From: Chamaecrista fasciculata
Taxonomy: Eukaryota; Streptophyta; Magnoliopsida; Fabales; Fabaceae
Length of the DNA: 64,000 nucleotides
Assembly (NCBI GenBank): GCA_003254925.1
Contig: QANZ01053544.1
Location: forward strand, 7,184 to 71,183
Direction of reading: 5' to 3'
The notes beneath the pieces were generated by a model. That model saw nothing but the letters and a program-made list of their open reading frames with translations. It made no database searches and had not been told where the DNA came from. The position numbers were made by a program, and so were the translations under genes. Below are positions 1 to 10,259 of this stretch, in pieces (position 1 is the stretch's first letter; every line of letters starts with the position of its first letter).

Positions 1-749
1 GCCTCTCTCGTATACCCATATATATACTGGAGGAGAGACCAAAATGTATATTTTTGGCGTCTGAATTATATATTTTATATCATGGACTAAAATGTAAATA
101 ACATGAGTTGAATTATTTTATTTTAAATTAATATAAATTATAAATTATATATAGTATAATATAATATATTTATAAAATAAAAAATATTTATATATTATTA
201 TATTATATATATGAATACGTGAGTGTGACATATATATATATATGTTAAAATATATATACACATTATATTATTATAATATGTATATATATATATTTTTGGC
301 CGAAATGTATATATATATTATAATTATAAAATATATATGTGAGAGAGAGAGACGGTGAATAAGAAAAAGAGAAAGAAAAAAGAAAAATGATGAGTGGAGA
401 GAGAAAGTTGTAAGTGTAATAAATGAGGGTATTGAAAATTACTATTTTGCTAAATAGTTTTTTTATATTTGTATTAGAGTATATGTAATTATATGTATTT
501 GAGTTGGGGTATGTTAGTGATTGGATATGAAATATGTAATGAAATGAATTTGTAATGAAGTGATATTTTTGTAATGACTTTATAATTGGAAAACAAACAC
601 CCATATAGCACTGTAGCTTAAGTTATGTAATGAAAATGGGGATAATGAAATTGTAATGAGTTTATATTGTTAAACCAAACACACCCTTAATCTCATCTCA
701 TCTCATAAAATGGACTTGACTTGAAATGAGATGGCTGCCAAACAGGTCC
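1..749 (-). mobile_element. PIF/Harbinger-like non-autonomous element, left end outside window
   Basis: The stretch is very AT-rich with TA microsatellite at 120-345. Its interior at about 415-510 matches the interior of the element at 20254-21921 (shared phrase aagtgtaataaatgagggta, then a similar run). It ends in AAACAGGTCC followed by TAA. Reversed, this reads GGACCTGTTTGG, close to the GGGTCTGTTTGG start of that second copy. A TWA target is typical of PIF/Harbinger elements. More C-run termini of the type CAAACACCC and CAAACACACCC at about 592-602 and 677-687 suggest nested insertions. No coding capacity is seen. Family assignment is inferred from ends only, because the other terminus lies outside the window. 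Confidence 0.45.
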
Positions 750-1489
750 TAAGATTGGCTCGACCCCAACACGTTTGCTGGTAAGTTCAAAACTTGTTTT
801 TAAATTAATTTCAAAATCTTTTGCTAATCCAATTTTCAAGAGCTTGAATATGAGACACTTTAATTTACACTAGCATGGTGACATGTGTGTAGTTACAGGT
901 GATGAAAATAGAAATATGATTGTTTTCATCTACTAATAAGTCATTGACTCTTGGCTTTCTATTAACAAGGACACAATATTTTTTACTTTGCAACTTGTCC
1001 TTGTCTCGAGTCCAAGATTAACAATTAAACAATCTCTCTTATCTTTTTTCCCCTCCAATCCCTTCCTTACACTACCCAAACTTTGGAAAAGTGACTATTC
1101 TCTCGTTGTTCTTATATATTCATATTAGGCCCAATTCGTTTCCGTTTTGATTATAATCTGTTTTGATTATAATCATAATAAACATGTTCGTTTACGTTTT
1201 TTTCCTGATTCAATTATAATCATGATTTTAAAATAATCAAACACACTCAATTACACTTATACCCCTTACATATACCTATAATTACCTATACTCTAAAACA
1301 ATCAATCACCCATCACAAGGACAAAATAGTCATTTACCTCAACATTGGGCTAAATTGTTAATTTGTTAAAATAATTTGGGACTAAAACTAATATTTCAGC
1401 CATACTTTCTTGTTTTCTCTCCCTCTCGTCTCTCTCCCGTCGCCTCTCTCTCTCTCTCTCTCTTCCTCCGTCGTCTCTGTTTTCACGGT

Positions 1490-1700
1490 CGGGAAAAAAC
1501 CATCTCGGATCGCCAGAAAACAAAGACTCTGCTTGATGATATCTCCGGCGAGGCTCGAGACGGCGAGATTCTCGCCGTTATGGGAGCTAGTGGTTTAGGA
1601 AAATCTACTCTGATTGACGCATTAGCCAACCGAATAGCAAAGGGAAGCTTAAAAGGAAGCGTGAAATTAAACGGCGAAACCTTCAATCCATTAATTAATT
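1490..1700 (+). pseudogene. ABCG half-transporter gene fragment (Walker A region)
   Basis: An open frame from 1376 to 1756 contains about 60 residues typical of plant ABCG half-transporters of the ABCG1/2/6/16/20 group: [20 protein letters not shown], then a complete Walker A motif GASGLGKST, then [20 protein letters not shown]. Homologues carry Ser or Gly where this copy has Leu in GASGLGKST. The match stops near 1690, where the frame runs into unrelated AT-rich sequence and a stop at 1754. Q-loop, signature, Walker B and membrane domain are all missing. The piece lies wholly inside the Harbinger-like element 1128-2721, so it is read as captured exon sequence, not a gene. Whether it is transcribed cannot be told. 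Confidence 0.8.
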
Positions 1701-2057
1701 TAATTGAACGCATTAATTTGAATACATTAGCTTTAGTTCAACTAATGAGGAAGTGATTGCTCGAACAAAGCACAAACGATTCTTACCCATTTAACCAACT
1801 CCTTAGGTTTATATGCCTTGCGGATTCGGATTGATTCTTCCATTTTTCGAATATGATCTTATGTATACGGGACAACTGGGAAGACATTGAACGCCAAATT
1901 AAATTAAATAAGACAATTGGAGTATTCCAGTATCAAACAAGTATAGCAGACTGTTAATTATCGGAAGCTAAATTGTGCCTTTTATTATGGTGGAGCAACA
2001 TTTCGTGCTACCTTTCTGGTAAAGTCTGTGAATTGCATAGAGATTGAATGAATTACA

Positions 2058-2182
2058 GAGAGAAAACGAAGATGGGGAGAAGGAGTGGTATGCCATTTGG
2101 TGAAACGGTGCGCCAAATTGAGAGAAAACGAAGATGGGGAAGAAGGAGTGGTACGCCATTTGGTGAAACGGTGCGCCAAATT
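2058..2182 (+). repeat. Tandem repeat, 2 copies of 62-63 bp
   Basis: Two near-identical units (2058-2119 and 2120-2182) each begin gagagaaaacgaagatgggg and end gtgcgccaaatt. A related phrase (tgcaccatttcgtaggccaa) recurs at about 2325, suggesting more degraded copies. The repeat is internal to the Harbinger-like element. Confidence 0.8.
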
Positions 2183-2724
2183 GAGAGATTTATGCCAAAT
2201 TGAAGGAAAATTTCGGGTCCGCGTGCGCTTAAACTTTCTCTCTCATCTGATGCGAAACAGTGCACCATTTTCTTCGCTGGTGCACCGATTGTCGGACAAA
2301 AATTGTACATTTTAGTCCTTTTGGTGCACCATTTCGTAGGCCAAAATTGAACCGGTGCACCGATTTTGATAATCATCCCCCCACTTGCACATGAAAATAA
2401 TCAAGATTTCACGCTTTTCAAGGCAAACAGTAACATTTTTTATTTTTTTTGAAGCAACAATCACATCCAAACACATTTTGATTATAATAAAATCACACCT
2501 TACTTTTTCCAATTTTTTCTTCCATTTATACCCCTATACAATTTATCAATTTCCTTACTTTTTATCCACCTACCACAATCATTACATACCCATTTTAATA
2601 ATTTCACACCAAATAATCAACAATCATCCAAACACCACTACAAAAATAATCAACTTTGATTATAATCACATTACAATTATAATCAAAACAAATTTTATAA
2701 AAAACAGAAACCAACTGAGCCTTA

Positions 2725-4260
2725 GTGATTTTTTGACCCCAACCTCATTTTACCATTGTAGGCCGATCAAAATTTTTAAGCACTCTCAAAATTATTAAAT
2801 TCTATTCTAACTTTAGGCGTCCCATGCATCAATAATGTTAACATTTTCTACCTCAATTTAATCTCAATGGAATACCAACCAATAGACCCAAACCAAAAAA
2901 AAAAATTGGAGAACAAAGAATCAAGATGCACCTCTATATATAGTCCACCATCAAATCTTCCATTAGAGAATCAAGATGCCTCACGGGCCAATTAACTAAC
3001 AAGTCAACTATTAAAATTTTATATTAATTATCTACAAAAACTATAGAAATACTAATAAAAAAGAAAAGACTTGAGAATGAATATGATTAAATAGAAATTA
3101 AATATCATGTGAGAAGTACTAGATGATTGTCATATCAATTTATAAGCATTATCAATGGAATCCGTTTGATTTTTTTCTTCATTATTCAACATCATAGCAT
3201 ATCAAGTTTCAAAAACAATATAACATTATAACTTCATTTGAAAAACTATATTGAAATTAAAGAAAACACATTAAAAAAAAAAGGGTTAATTGCAATTTGG
3301 TACCCTGTGGTTAGGGGCGGTTCCCCTTTGGTACCCTAAAAGAAAAATTTTTACATTGTGGTACCCCGTGGTTTGCTCCGTTAGCGATTTGGTCCCCTGA
3401 GGTTTTTTTCTGTTAGGATTTAACGGCAAATGTACGTTAAAATGTCAAAAATCTCCCAGAAAGTTTTTTCTTATGCGTTTAAGTCCTTTCCTTTTACTAA
3501 AAGGGATCAAAACATAAAGAATTAATTATAAAAGGGTCTTTAGAATTCTAATATTAAAGTTTTTTCTCCTTTTCATAAGATTTCTTTTGAATAGGTCCTG
3601 ATTTAATTACACTTTAATCCCAAAAGTTTATGATCTTTATCAAAATAGTCCTTAGAACCTCAAAAAGACAAATGAGCATCTTTGATTTATCAAAAAATCC
3701 CTATATTCAACTACAATTTTCATTCAAGTACACTACAAACAAATCAAAACCCCCAAATTTTTCTAAAATCAAGCCCCACAAATCAAAAACTCTATCAACA
3801 ACAAAATCAACATCATCAACAACCAATTTCTTCATCCCGTTATGTTCCCCCTCTATTTTACCATTTTCATTCATTTTAGTCCCAAATCCTCAAAATAAAA
3901 TTGTAAAGTGCACCAAAAATCTTCCAAACATTTCAATTTAGTCCTTAAAAATATTAAAAACCCCAAACCCCAAACCCTAAACCCTAAAATAAAGTCTAAG
4001 TTAAACAATTAGGTCCTTGACCCATTATTCTCAATTCACCCTCTTTTTCATCATCTTCATTCATTTTAGTCCCAAATCCTTAAAATAAAGGCCAAAATGC
4101 ACAAACACCCCCTGAGTTTTAGGTTAGGTGCACATAATACCCCTGAGTTTTCAATTTGTGCAAATAAGACCCTTGAGTTTTCAATTATATGCAAATAACA
4201 CCCTTTTGTTAAACTTTTGTTTATTTAGTGAGGGTATAATAGTAATTTTTTAAAAAATGT
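2725..4260. other. Intergenic, decayed repeats, no gene seen
   Basis: No coding exon is supported. The stretch holds the end of a 'gtaccctgtggtt' type repeat (3283-3440), written in the same style as the reversed copy at 8640-8822. It also holds a short telomere-like run (aaaccctaaaccctaaa, about 3972-3988) and a 'cccctgagttttaggt' repeat at about 4098-4260 that resembles the element at 39302-39611. Open frames here are simple low-complexity translations. Confidence 0.5.
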
Positions 4261-4777
4261 AGGCTAAAATCCTATTTTAGTCCCTCAAGCTTGCTCAAAA
4301 TTCTATACCAGAATTGGATCTGAAGAATTCGTCGATCTCGTCCTTGTTCACGACCTTCTTCTCCAACATCTGAAACTCTTTCAGAAGCTTCCTCTTGCAC
4401 AACACCACGCGTTTTCCGGAATCCTGCTCTCCTTCGACGTCGGCGTCCAGCAACTCTCCTCCTCGATATCGCCACCGCCGTAGCTCTTCCGTTGTCAGTA
4501 GTTGCCAACAGCGTCGCACGGTCGTTCTGATCGGTAAGAAGTTCGATTTTGATGGCGGCGGAGGAGGAGGTTCGCGGCTTCGGCAGGTCATGGAGGAGTT
4601 GGAGATCGGTAGACATGGCTTGCGGTGATGAGAGAAAGAAAGTGTTTGGATGGTGAGAAAATTGATAGAGAAAATCGGATGAGAAAATTGGGTGAGAAAA
4701 TTAGAAGAGAAAATAAAATAAAATAAAATTGCAAGTGTGGTGCTTTGATTTGAAGAAGAAGAAAGTGTTGTTTCAAA
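4261..4777. other. GC-richer spacer 3' of LINE ORF1, unassigned
   Basis: Composition rises between about 4330 and 4620, with CGG/GCC-rich stretches unlike the AT-rich flanks. Overlapping open frames of 77-114 codons occur on both strands (for example minus 4272-4616), but none resembles a known protein. It may be the 3' end of the LINE transcript unit, a captured exon or a host 5' UTR. No poly(A) tract marks a LINE end here. Confidence 0.3.
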
Positions 4778-7177
4778 TTATTTGTGGGTCAAAATTGAAG
4801 AAGAAGAAGGAGCCGTTTTCATCTTTTTCCTATCATTGCTTGTAGGCTCGTTGTCGTCGTCTTCCATGAGGCTGATTGTGACTGCACTTTTCCTTTTCTT
4901 AAGAGGGAGTCTGGTAGGTCCCATCTTTATTTTTTTTGTCCAGGGTTCGGTGACCTCGTCCAAAACCGCGTGATCAAAACTACGCTTTCTGTTGACCTCC
5001 CCAAGGCTTTGGCTACATGTGTACTCAAAGTTAGATTTTGCTGCATGCACAAGGTCCTTGAGAAGATGTATGGCAGCCTTCAGAGTGGCGGCTGTCTTTG
5101 AGGCATCATGGCAAAGTTGTCCCAGCTTTTGGTCATAAGGGTTTGATGTGTCATATGAAGTGTCCATGGGTGGCAGGTTGTATTCTGGGAACATGTTGAT
5201 AACCGTGGGGGAGTACGGGATTATGGCCAAATCATTTTCATTCTCGGTATTTGGACCCATCTCAGTTATGGTGCCGACAACCATGAAGTCATCCTCCTGT
5301 TGATCCGTCGCTGTGCCAGAGGGTCCCGCCTCACCGTGGTTTGGTTGGGTGTCCGGTTTGAGGAAATTGAGGCAATCAGATTCATCAACTTCGAAAATGG
5401 TGTGGCTGTTGACCCAGAAACATTCATTTTGGGCGGTGGATAAGTGTCCGTTCTCATCAAAAACGGGGTAGTTGGTGGTATCCATGCTTATTTGACCATT
5501 GGAGATACATGCTTCTCCGATGCCAATATCCATGTAGCAAAGAATTTGATCCTTATTCTCCACACCTTGCATGTTCGAGTCTTCCCCGGTTAGACAGATC
5601 ATAGGTAAAGGAAACACGTGATCTGGGGGGGTTCTGTAGTAACGGAGTGCAGTACTTCTGAGGTCGGTGTCTGCCTCCATTGTCTGCATCTCTTCCTCAG
5701 AGATAACAAGCCGACTGTCCACTGTTGTTGTGTTTTCATCAGGGTAGTTTGGACCCTCAGTAGTATGGTCTTGTTGCATGGTGTTGTCCGGGCTAGAGTC
5801 GGTGCTGTCATCTGTGTCCAAGGTGTTAATGTTAGTAAATTCCGCATTGGGGGGAGCGTTTGGATCCTCCGGGATGAGTCCGGGAACAAATCCCACGTCA
5901 TCACCCTCTTCGTCATCGGCATCCCATTCCATAGGGTCTTCTTCTTCTGGGTCCGGTGCTGGGATTTCGACAGGGAAGAGATGGTCGGCCATTGGCCCAT
6001 TCGGGGGTGGGAAATCATGCACCTGCTCCCCATCATGGTTTCCAAAATCCCCTTCCTCATTGAAGAATTCAAAAGGGTCGAAGTCTAAGTGCAACAGTGG
6101 GTGTTGCATGGGTCTATATACATATTCCTCGCCTCTGAGCACAAGGTTAATAGTGGTGGTTCTTCGAGAGGCGTTAGTGAGGAATCCTCTTGCTTGATTG
6201 ACAAAGTGCATTCTAGACACCACAAACCCAATTTGCAGTCCAAATAGCCGATTAATCTGGGACATTTGCGTGTGAAGACTAGCATTTATTCTCTGGTCGT
6301 GCCAGTCACATGCAGGGTACGTGTGGCCAATCCTCCCGCAGCCAGTGCAAACACGATACATTCTCTCGTATCTGCATTGCACCCAAATCATCTGACCATC
6401 ATCTGTGTTCATAACAAAGCCCATAAGCAGAGGGTTGTCAATCGGGATTCGGACACGAATCCTCATAAAGCGCAGGTTTCGAGGGAACTCAGGGGACCAG
6501 TCCACGCTCAGACAGACACCAATTATTGATCCGAGGGCACTTGCTACAGCAGGAGTTTGGAATTCCAACGGGATGCCCCAGAGTTGGATCCACATAGGTA
6601 TTTTCGCAATGTAGTAGTTAGACAAAACGGTATTGGGTTCCCATGGGGCAAAGAAGATGAAGCCGCCATGCACAGCCCACGGACCCTCCTCCATGATAAA
6701 AATACGGTCCTGGGTGTTGTTGAAGTGGAAGATATAGTTATTTATGCTAACTCCGACTACTGTTACCACACCTCGGAGGTTCCAACAATTATCTATGATG
6801 GCTTGCATTCGACGAACAGTAAATCTTTGACAATCAACAAGGGTACCAATGAGGCAGTTCCTCCAATAGCTGCGATAGTTGTTGGTCATACGGGGGTTGA
6901 AGCGGATGACAGGGCCTCTAGCGATACGCCGTCTCGGGGGGGATCTCGGGTTGCTGGCATGGTGGCGGTCTTCTATTTCATCGACGTCTATATCACGTTC
7001 AGAGTTGCTGGACTCTATCCAGCCAACTTCTCTCGGGTTTGTGTTATCCATCAGAGGTTTGGGACGTTGATATGGTTTGGTATATGGTGTAGAGCAGGAG
7101 TGGGATGGAAGTTTCCGCCGTTTATGTGGGGGTATGTAAGGCTGATAGCAAGGTTGAGAGAGATGTTGGTGCGTCAT
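4778..7177 (-). CDS. LINE-type ORF1 protein (DUF4283 plus zinc knuckle), 799 aa, no RT downstream
   Basis: A single uninterrupted frame of 799 codons. Residues about 100-245 read as a DUF4283 domain (FIFFAPWEPN, IPMWIQLWGIPLEF, RIRVRIPIDNPL). This is followed by a CCHC knuckle with C277, C280, H285 and C290 in the CX2CX4HX4C spacing (CTGCGRIGHTYPAC). The next about 400 residues are acidic and low complexity (EEEDPMEWDADDEEGDD), then a basic tail with KKIKMG and LKKRK. This order is the usual nucleic-acid-binding ORF1 of plant LINEs. In a full element an endonuclease/reverse transcriptase frame should follow at its 3' side (below 4778), but none is present. The ORF has no internal stop, so it is either a recent 3'-deleted copy or a retained gene. 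Host co-option is possible but not shown. Confidence 0.75.
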   Translation of the reverse strand: MTHQHLSQPCYQPYIPPHKRRKLPSHSCSTPYTKPYQRPKPLMDNTNPREVGWIESSNSERDIDVDEIEDRHHASNPRSPPRRRIARGPVIRFNPRMTNNYRSYWRNCLIGTLVDCQRFTVRRMQAIIDNCWNLRGVVTVVGVSINNYIFHFNNTQDRIFIMEEGPWAVHGGFIFFAPWEPNTVLSNYYIAKIPMWIQLWGIPLEFQTPAVASALGSIIGVCLSVDWSPEFPRNLRFMRIRVRIPIDNPLLMGFVMNTDDGQMIWVQCRYERMYRVCTGCGRIGHTYPACDWHDQRINASLHTQMSQINRLFGLQIGFVVSRMHFVNQARGFLTNASRRTTTINLVLRGEEYVYRPMQHPLLHLDFDPFEFFNEEGDFGNHDGEQVHDFPPPNGPMADHLFPVEIPAPDPEEEDPMEWDADDEEGDDVGFVPGLIPEDPNAPPNAEFTNINTLDTDDSTDSSPDNTMQQDHTTEGPNYPDENTTTVDSRLVISEEEMQTMEADTDLRSTALRYYRTPPDHVFPLPMICLTGEDSNMQGVENKDQILCYMDIGIGEACISNGQISMDTTNYPVFDENGHLSTAQNECFWVNSHTIFEVDESDCLNFLKPDTQPNHGEAGPSGTATDQQEDDFMVVGTITEMGPNTENENDLAIIPYSPTVINMFPEYNLPPMDTSYDTSNPYDQKLGQLCHDASKTAATLKAAIHLLKDLVHAAKSNFEYTCSQSLGEVNRKRSFDHAVLDEVTEPWTKKIKMGPTRLPLKKRKSAVTISLMEDDDNEPTSNDRKKMKTAPSSSSILTHK

Positions 7178-7950
7178 TTTGAAAGGCAGGGGATTATATA
7201 GAGGGGATTCTTGACTGAAAGAGAAGGAAGAGGAAGAGAGCAGTTGAGCTCGACAGGAGGGGCAGCGGCGTGCAGAGAAGCCTAAGGTTCAGCTGGGATT
7301 AGGGATCAGAATAGGGATATACAACGTCAGGATGGAGAGCACAGATAGTAGGGTAATGATGAGGGAAAGCTCTGAATGTGGTTAAATACAGCGAGTCGTA
7401 GGTGGGTATAACATTTGCAGAGGAGAGAGAGAAATGGATCGAGGAAAGTCGTTTGGATTTGCTGGATAAGACGAAAAAAAAGGAATGTGGGAGATAAGGC
7501 AGATATGCGGGTGGGCCCCACAGGCTAATAGAAAGACGCAGCACGAGAGTAATGATACCGTATATGTGAATGGGGAAGGGTTAAGCTATAATCACTCAGA
7601 TCTAAACCAAAAACAGCCAGTATATGCTAGGCAAATCGCTGAACTAGTGTAATAAATAGGAGTAATCATTCATATGGCAGAAATAAAGAGGGGTTAAGGA
7701 GTGAAGAATCGCACCCGGACTGAATTGGAGCCGCAAAAGAGCATCACGAGGCAAGGGTTAAACACGAAATGGCAGTAAATGCTTCTGATAGTTGGGTCTG
7801 ATTATTGATGAGTCTTGGAAAATAGCACTTTGCGAAGAGACAAAGAGATTGAGAGGCTACTTCGACGGCGTCTGAACCCTAAAGGGTTGTCTTCCTTCTG
7901 AACTCAGTCGCTGCGGCGGAAGGCTACTTCGACGAGTTAGGGTTTATTCT
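7178..7950 (-). other. Probable 5' leader of the LINE ORF1 unit
   Basis: The sequence upstream of the ORF1 start is GC-richer and purine/pyrimidine biased compared with the AT-rich DNA beyond 7950. It ends, on the plus strand, in two copies of aggctacttcgacg (about 7854-7867 and 7920-7933) and gttagggttt. A sharp composition change at about 7945 (TA microsatellite) marks the likely element border. No clear target duplication was seen. Confidence 0.35.
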
Positions 7951-8372
7951 TTAATATATATATATATATGAACAAATTAAAAACTTTTTATGATAGAAAT
8001 ACATATATTATTATTGAGAAAAGTTATTATTTGGTTCTTGAATTTGTATCAGGTTAATAAATTGGTCTTTAAATAATCAAAATACATGATCCAATCTTTA
8101 AATTATTGTAATATAATTTGCCAATAGTTTGGTCCATGGATCAAATTTATAGACTAAGAAAATATAAATTCAGCACAAAATGAGGAATTAAAAAGTATTA
8201 AATTCTTCTTTATCGCAATTCAACAGAACCAAGAAGAATCAAACGAAACCAAAGATGAAAAACGAGTCGTAAACTCCAATTGCAATTTTCCGATAAAGTA
8301 TTTTGAATAGAAGAGAGAGGTAGGTTATGGTGTGAGTATGTATGTATATACATAGAGGAGAGACGAAGGAAG

Positions 8373-8528
8373 ATGAAGATCAAGAAGATCAAGCCGGTGG
8401 TGCGAATCGTCGGCAAGACGCTCATGGTGGCGCAAGTGGCGATGATCGACGGACCTGACACCGGAGCCACTGTGCAGTTGGCGGAGGAGAAGAGGGAGCC
8501 GATGGGTCAGATCAGAACTGAGCTTTAG
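8373..8528 (+). CDS. Small open frame, 51 aa, unknown
   Basis: A short GC-rich frame encodes a basic peptide starting MKIKKIKPVVRIVGKTLMVA and ending REPMGQIRTEL. It sits in strongly AT-rich DNA, and the composition shift coincides with the frame. A CT/GA-rich leader with a TATA-like run (tatgtatatacata, about 8340) precedes it. I do not recognise a family. It may be a captured or residual exon instead of a gene. Confidence 0.2.
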   Translation: MKIKKIKPVVRIVGKTLMVAQVAMIDGPDTGATVQLAEEKREPMGQIRTEL

Positions 8529-9940
8529 GAGAGAGAGAGAAACTTAAGGGTGAAATTTCATTTATTATTACAAAATTTGGTTTTCTTCTGTGTCAAAGTC
8601 CTCTTATACAAATAGGGAGTCAAACGCATAAAAATTAATAGTTAGGGTCTTAAAATAGTATTTTAGCCAAAATTTCCGTCAAATTTTGAAGGGAAATATA
8701 CATCAGGACCCTTTTTGTTAACGGAGTAAACCACAATGACCCTATTTGACATTTTTTAAACCACAGGGACCCTATCTAAAAATGGGCCAAACCTTAGGGC
8801 CCTTTTGTGTAATTTACCCTTAATTTATTGCATATTGGTTTTATATTTTCATAATTTTTTTAAATATAGTTTCAAAAATATTAAATATGATCATATCTCT
8901 TTCATTTCAAATTTAAATATGACAAATCCAAATATACATGTTTCTTTTGATGAATATCTGAGAATTGTTAATAAACGATGTTAAATTGAGTCTAAAAGAT
9001 GGATAACTCATTTTATGATAAAAAATGTAAAATGATTATATGTCTCTCATTTCAAATTCAAATATAATGAATTCGAAACTATGTTCTGATTCTTGAAGAG
9101 TACTTTCTCTATTCAGTTAAGATTATTAACAAATGAGATCACATCACATCTCAAAAGTAGATTTGTCACTAATTTAAAAATCATAAAAATATATAAAATC
9201 GATCTTAAATAAATAAAAGACAAGGGATCAATTTAAAATTCACCCCATAGGGATCAATTTGAGGTTTATAAACTATACATATGATGAAGTCATTCACTTT
9301 TGCATGGTTTCATTGGTTAGTAGGTGATAGAGTTGAGTGAGTGAGCGAGGAAATGGACAGTTGGGGAGATGACTTTAAATATATCACAACACACTAAAAG
9401 GTTATATAATTCCAACATCACCGACCCTACTTGCTTGCTTCTTCCCTTTCTTTCTTATCTTTCTTCAGGAAAAAAAAGAAATTGAGATTTTTTTATGTCT
9501 CTTTTTTTTGTTGTAAATTGAGAATACAAGATATTTAGTCTTTTCTATATTATAAAAAAATGTACTTGACTCAAATAAGATACAAATAAGATATATATTA
9601 TATTAACATTTTGTACAACAAAATATATAAGTTACAATTTCACTTGTTTTAAGCTAAGAGAAAAGATGTATAATGAGATAAAATTTTATTCAAAACTTGG
9701 AGCTTGTTTTATTTTGTTTTTAAAAAAACAGTTTTCTGTTTTAAAAAACAAAAATTACACATTGTTTGTTGTTTTCAAAATCAGAAAATTGTTTTGAAAA
9801 ATAAAATCAAACACGCCCTTAAATTCCTTCAAAATTGATTCCTTTAAAAAAAAAGGTGATTCTTTAACTTAGTTCTTTTAAAAAACCTTTTTTTTCAAAA
9901 GATGAAGTGTAAAATAATAAGAGTTAAGGAAAAGAATAAC
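8529..9940. other. Intergenic, decayed foldback repeats
   Basis: 8640-8822 carries the 'accacagggaccctat' repeat, ending in ttaccctta. 8855-9265 resembles the interior of the large foldback elements at 22890-23740 and 31629-32063 (phrases tatctctttcatttcaaatt and gatcaatttgaggttta). The rest is AT-rich with no gene seen. Confidence 0.4.
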
Positions 9941-9951
9941 CCTAACAAACA

Positions 9952-10250
9952 TGGACACTGACACGGACACGGACACAGCGACACGCTAAACTCTCAAAAT
10001 TACGCAACACGACACGTCATATATTTATATATATAAATAATTAAATATTCATAATTTTTAACGAAAAAATTAAAAATTACAAGTTTTATTCATAATATAT
10101 GTCATATGTATTATTATTTTCTCTCATATGTCATGCTAAAGTCACAAAAAATTGATTTATATTTTAAAATTTATGAATATGTGTCGTGTCGATGTCGTAC
10201 GGGTGTCGGACACTGACACGTGTCTGACACGGCGACACGCCCTCAAAATG
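9952..10250. repeat. GACAC-rich direct repeat pair with inverted core
   Basis: Two similar GACAC-rich blocks lie in the same orientation at about 9952-9996 (ggacactgacacggacacgg) and 10208-10242 (ggacactgacacgtgtctga). Inward of them, acacgacacg (about 10007) and cgtgtcg (about 10182) are inverted relative to each other. The spacer is AT-rich. The arrangement suggests a degenerate terminal structure of an unclassified transposon. Confidence 0.4.
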
Positions 10251-10259
10251 AAGTGTTCA

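Larger units (their letters stand above)
1128..2721 (+). mobile_element. PIF/Harbinger-like element carrying a captured ABCG gene piece
   Basis: The termini are imperfect inverted repeats: the left end starts GGCCCAATTCGTTTCCGTTT, and the right end read backwards starts GGCTCAGTTGGTTTCTGTTT. Both are followed inward by several copies of GATTATAATC. The element is flanked on both sides by TTA (1125-1127 and 2722-2724), the 3-bp target duplication expected of PIF/Harbinger transposons. Length is 1594 bp with no transposase. Inside are a GC-richer ABC-transporter fragment (about 1490-1700) and a 62-63-bp tandem repeat (2058-2182). It looks like a non-autonomous element that picked up host gene sequence, as Pack-type elements do. 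Ends and TSD are seen directly; the capture is inferred. Confidence 0.65.

Noticed and set aside
263-604. 113-codon minus frame rich in Ile/Tyr/Ser
   Set aside because: Translation of AT microsatellite inside a transposon remnant.
3961-3990. Telomere-like aaaccctaaaccctaaa run
   Set aside because: Only about two units, common by chance in plants; not a telomere or a convincing interstitial array.
5618-7201. Long plus-strand frames (up to 214 codons) over the LINE ORF1
   Set aside because: They are antisense shadows of the 799-codon frame; none shows a domain, while the minus frame has DUF4283 and a zinc knuckle.
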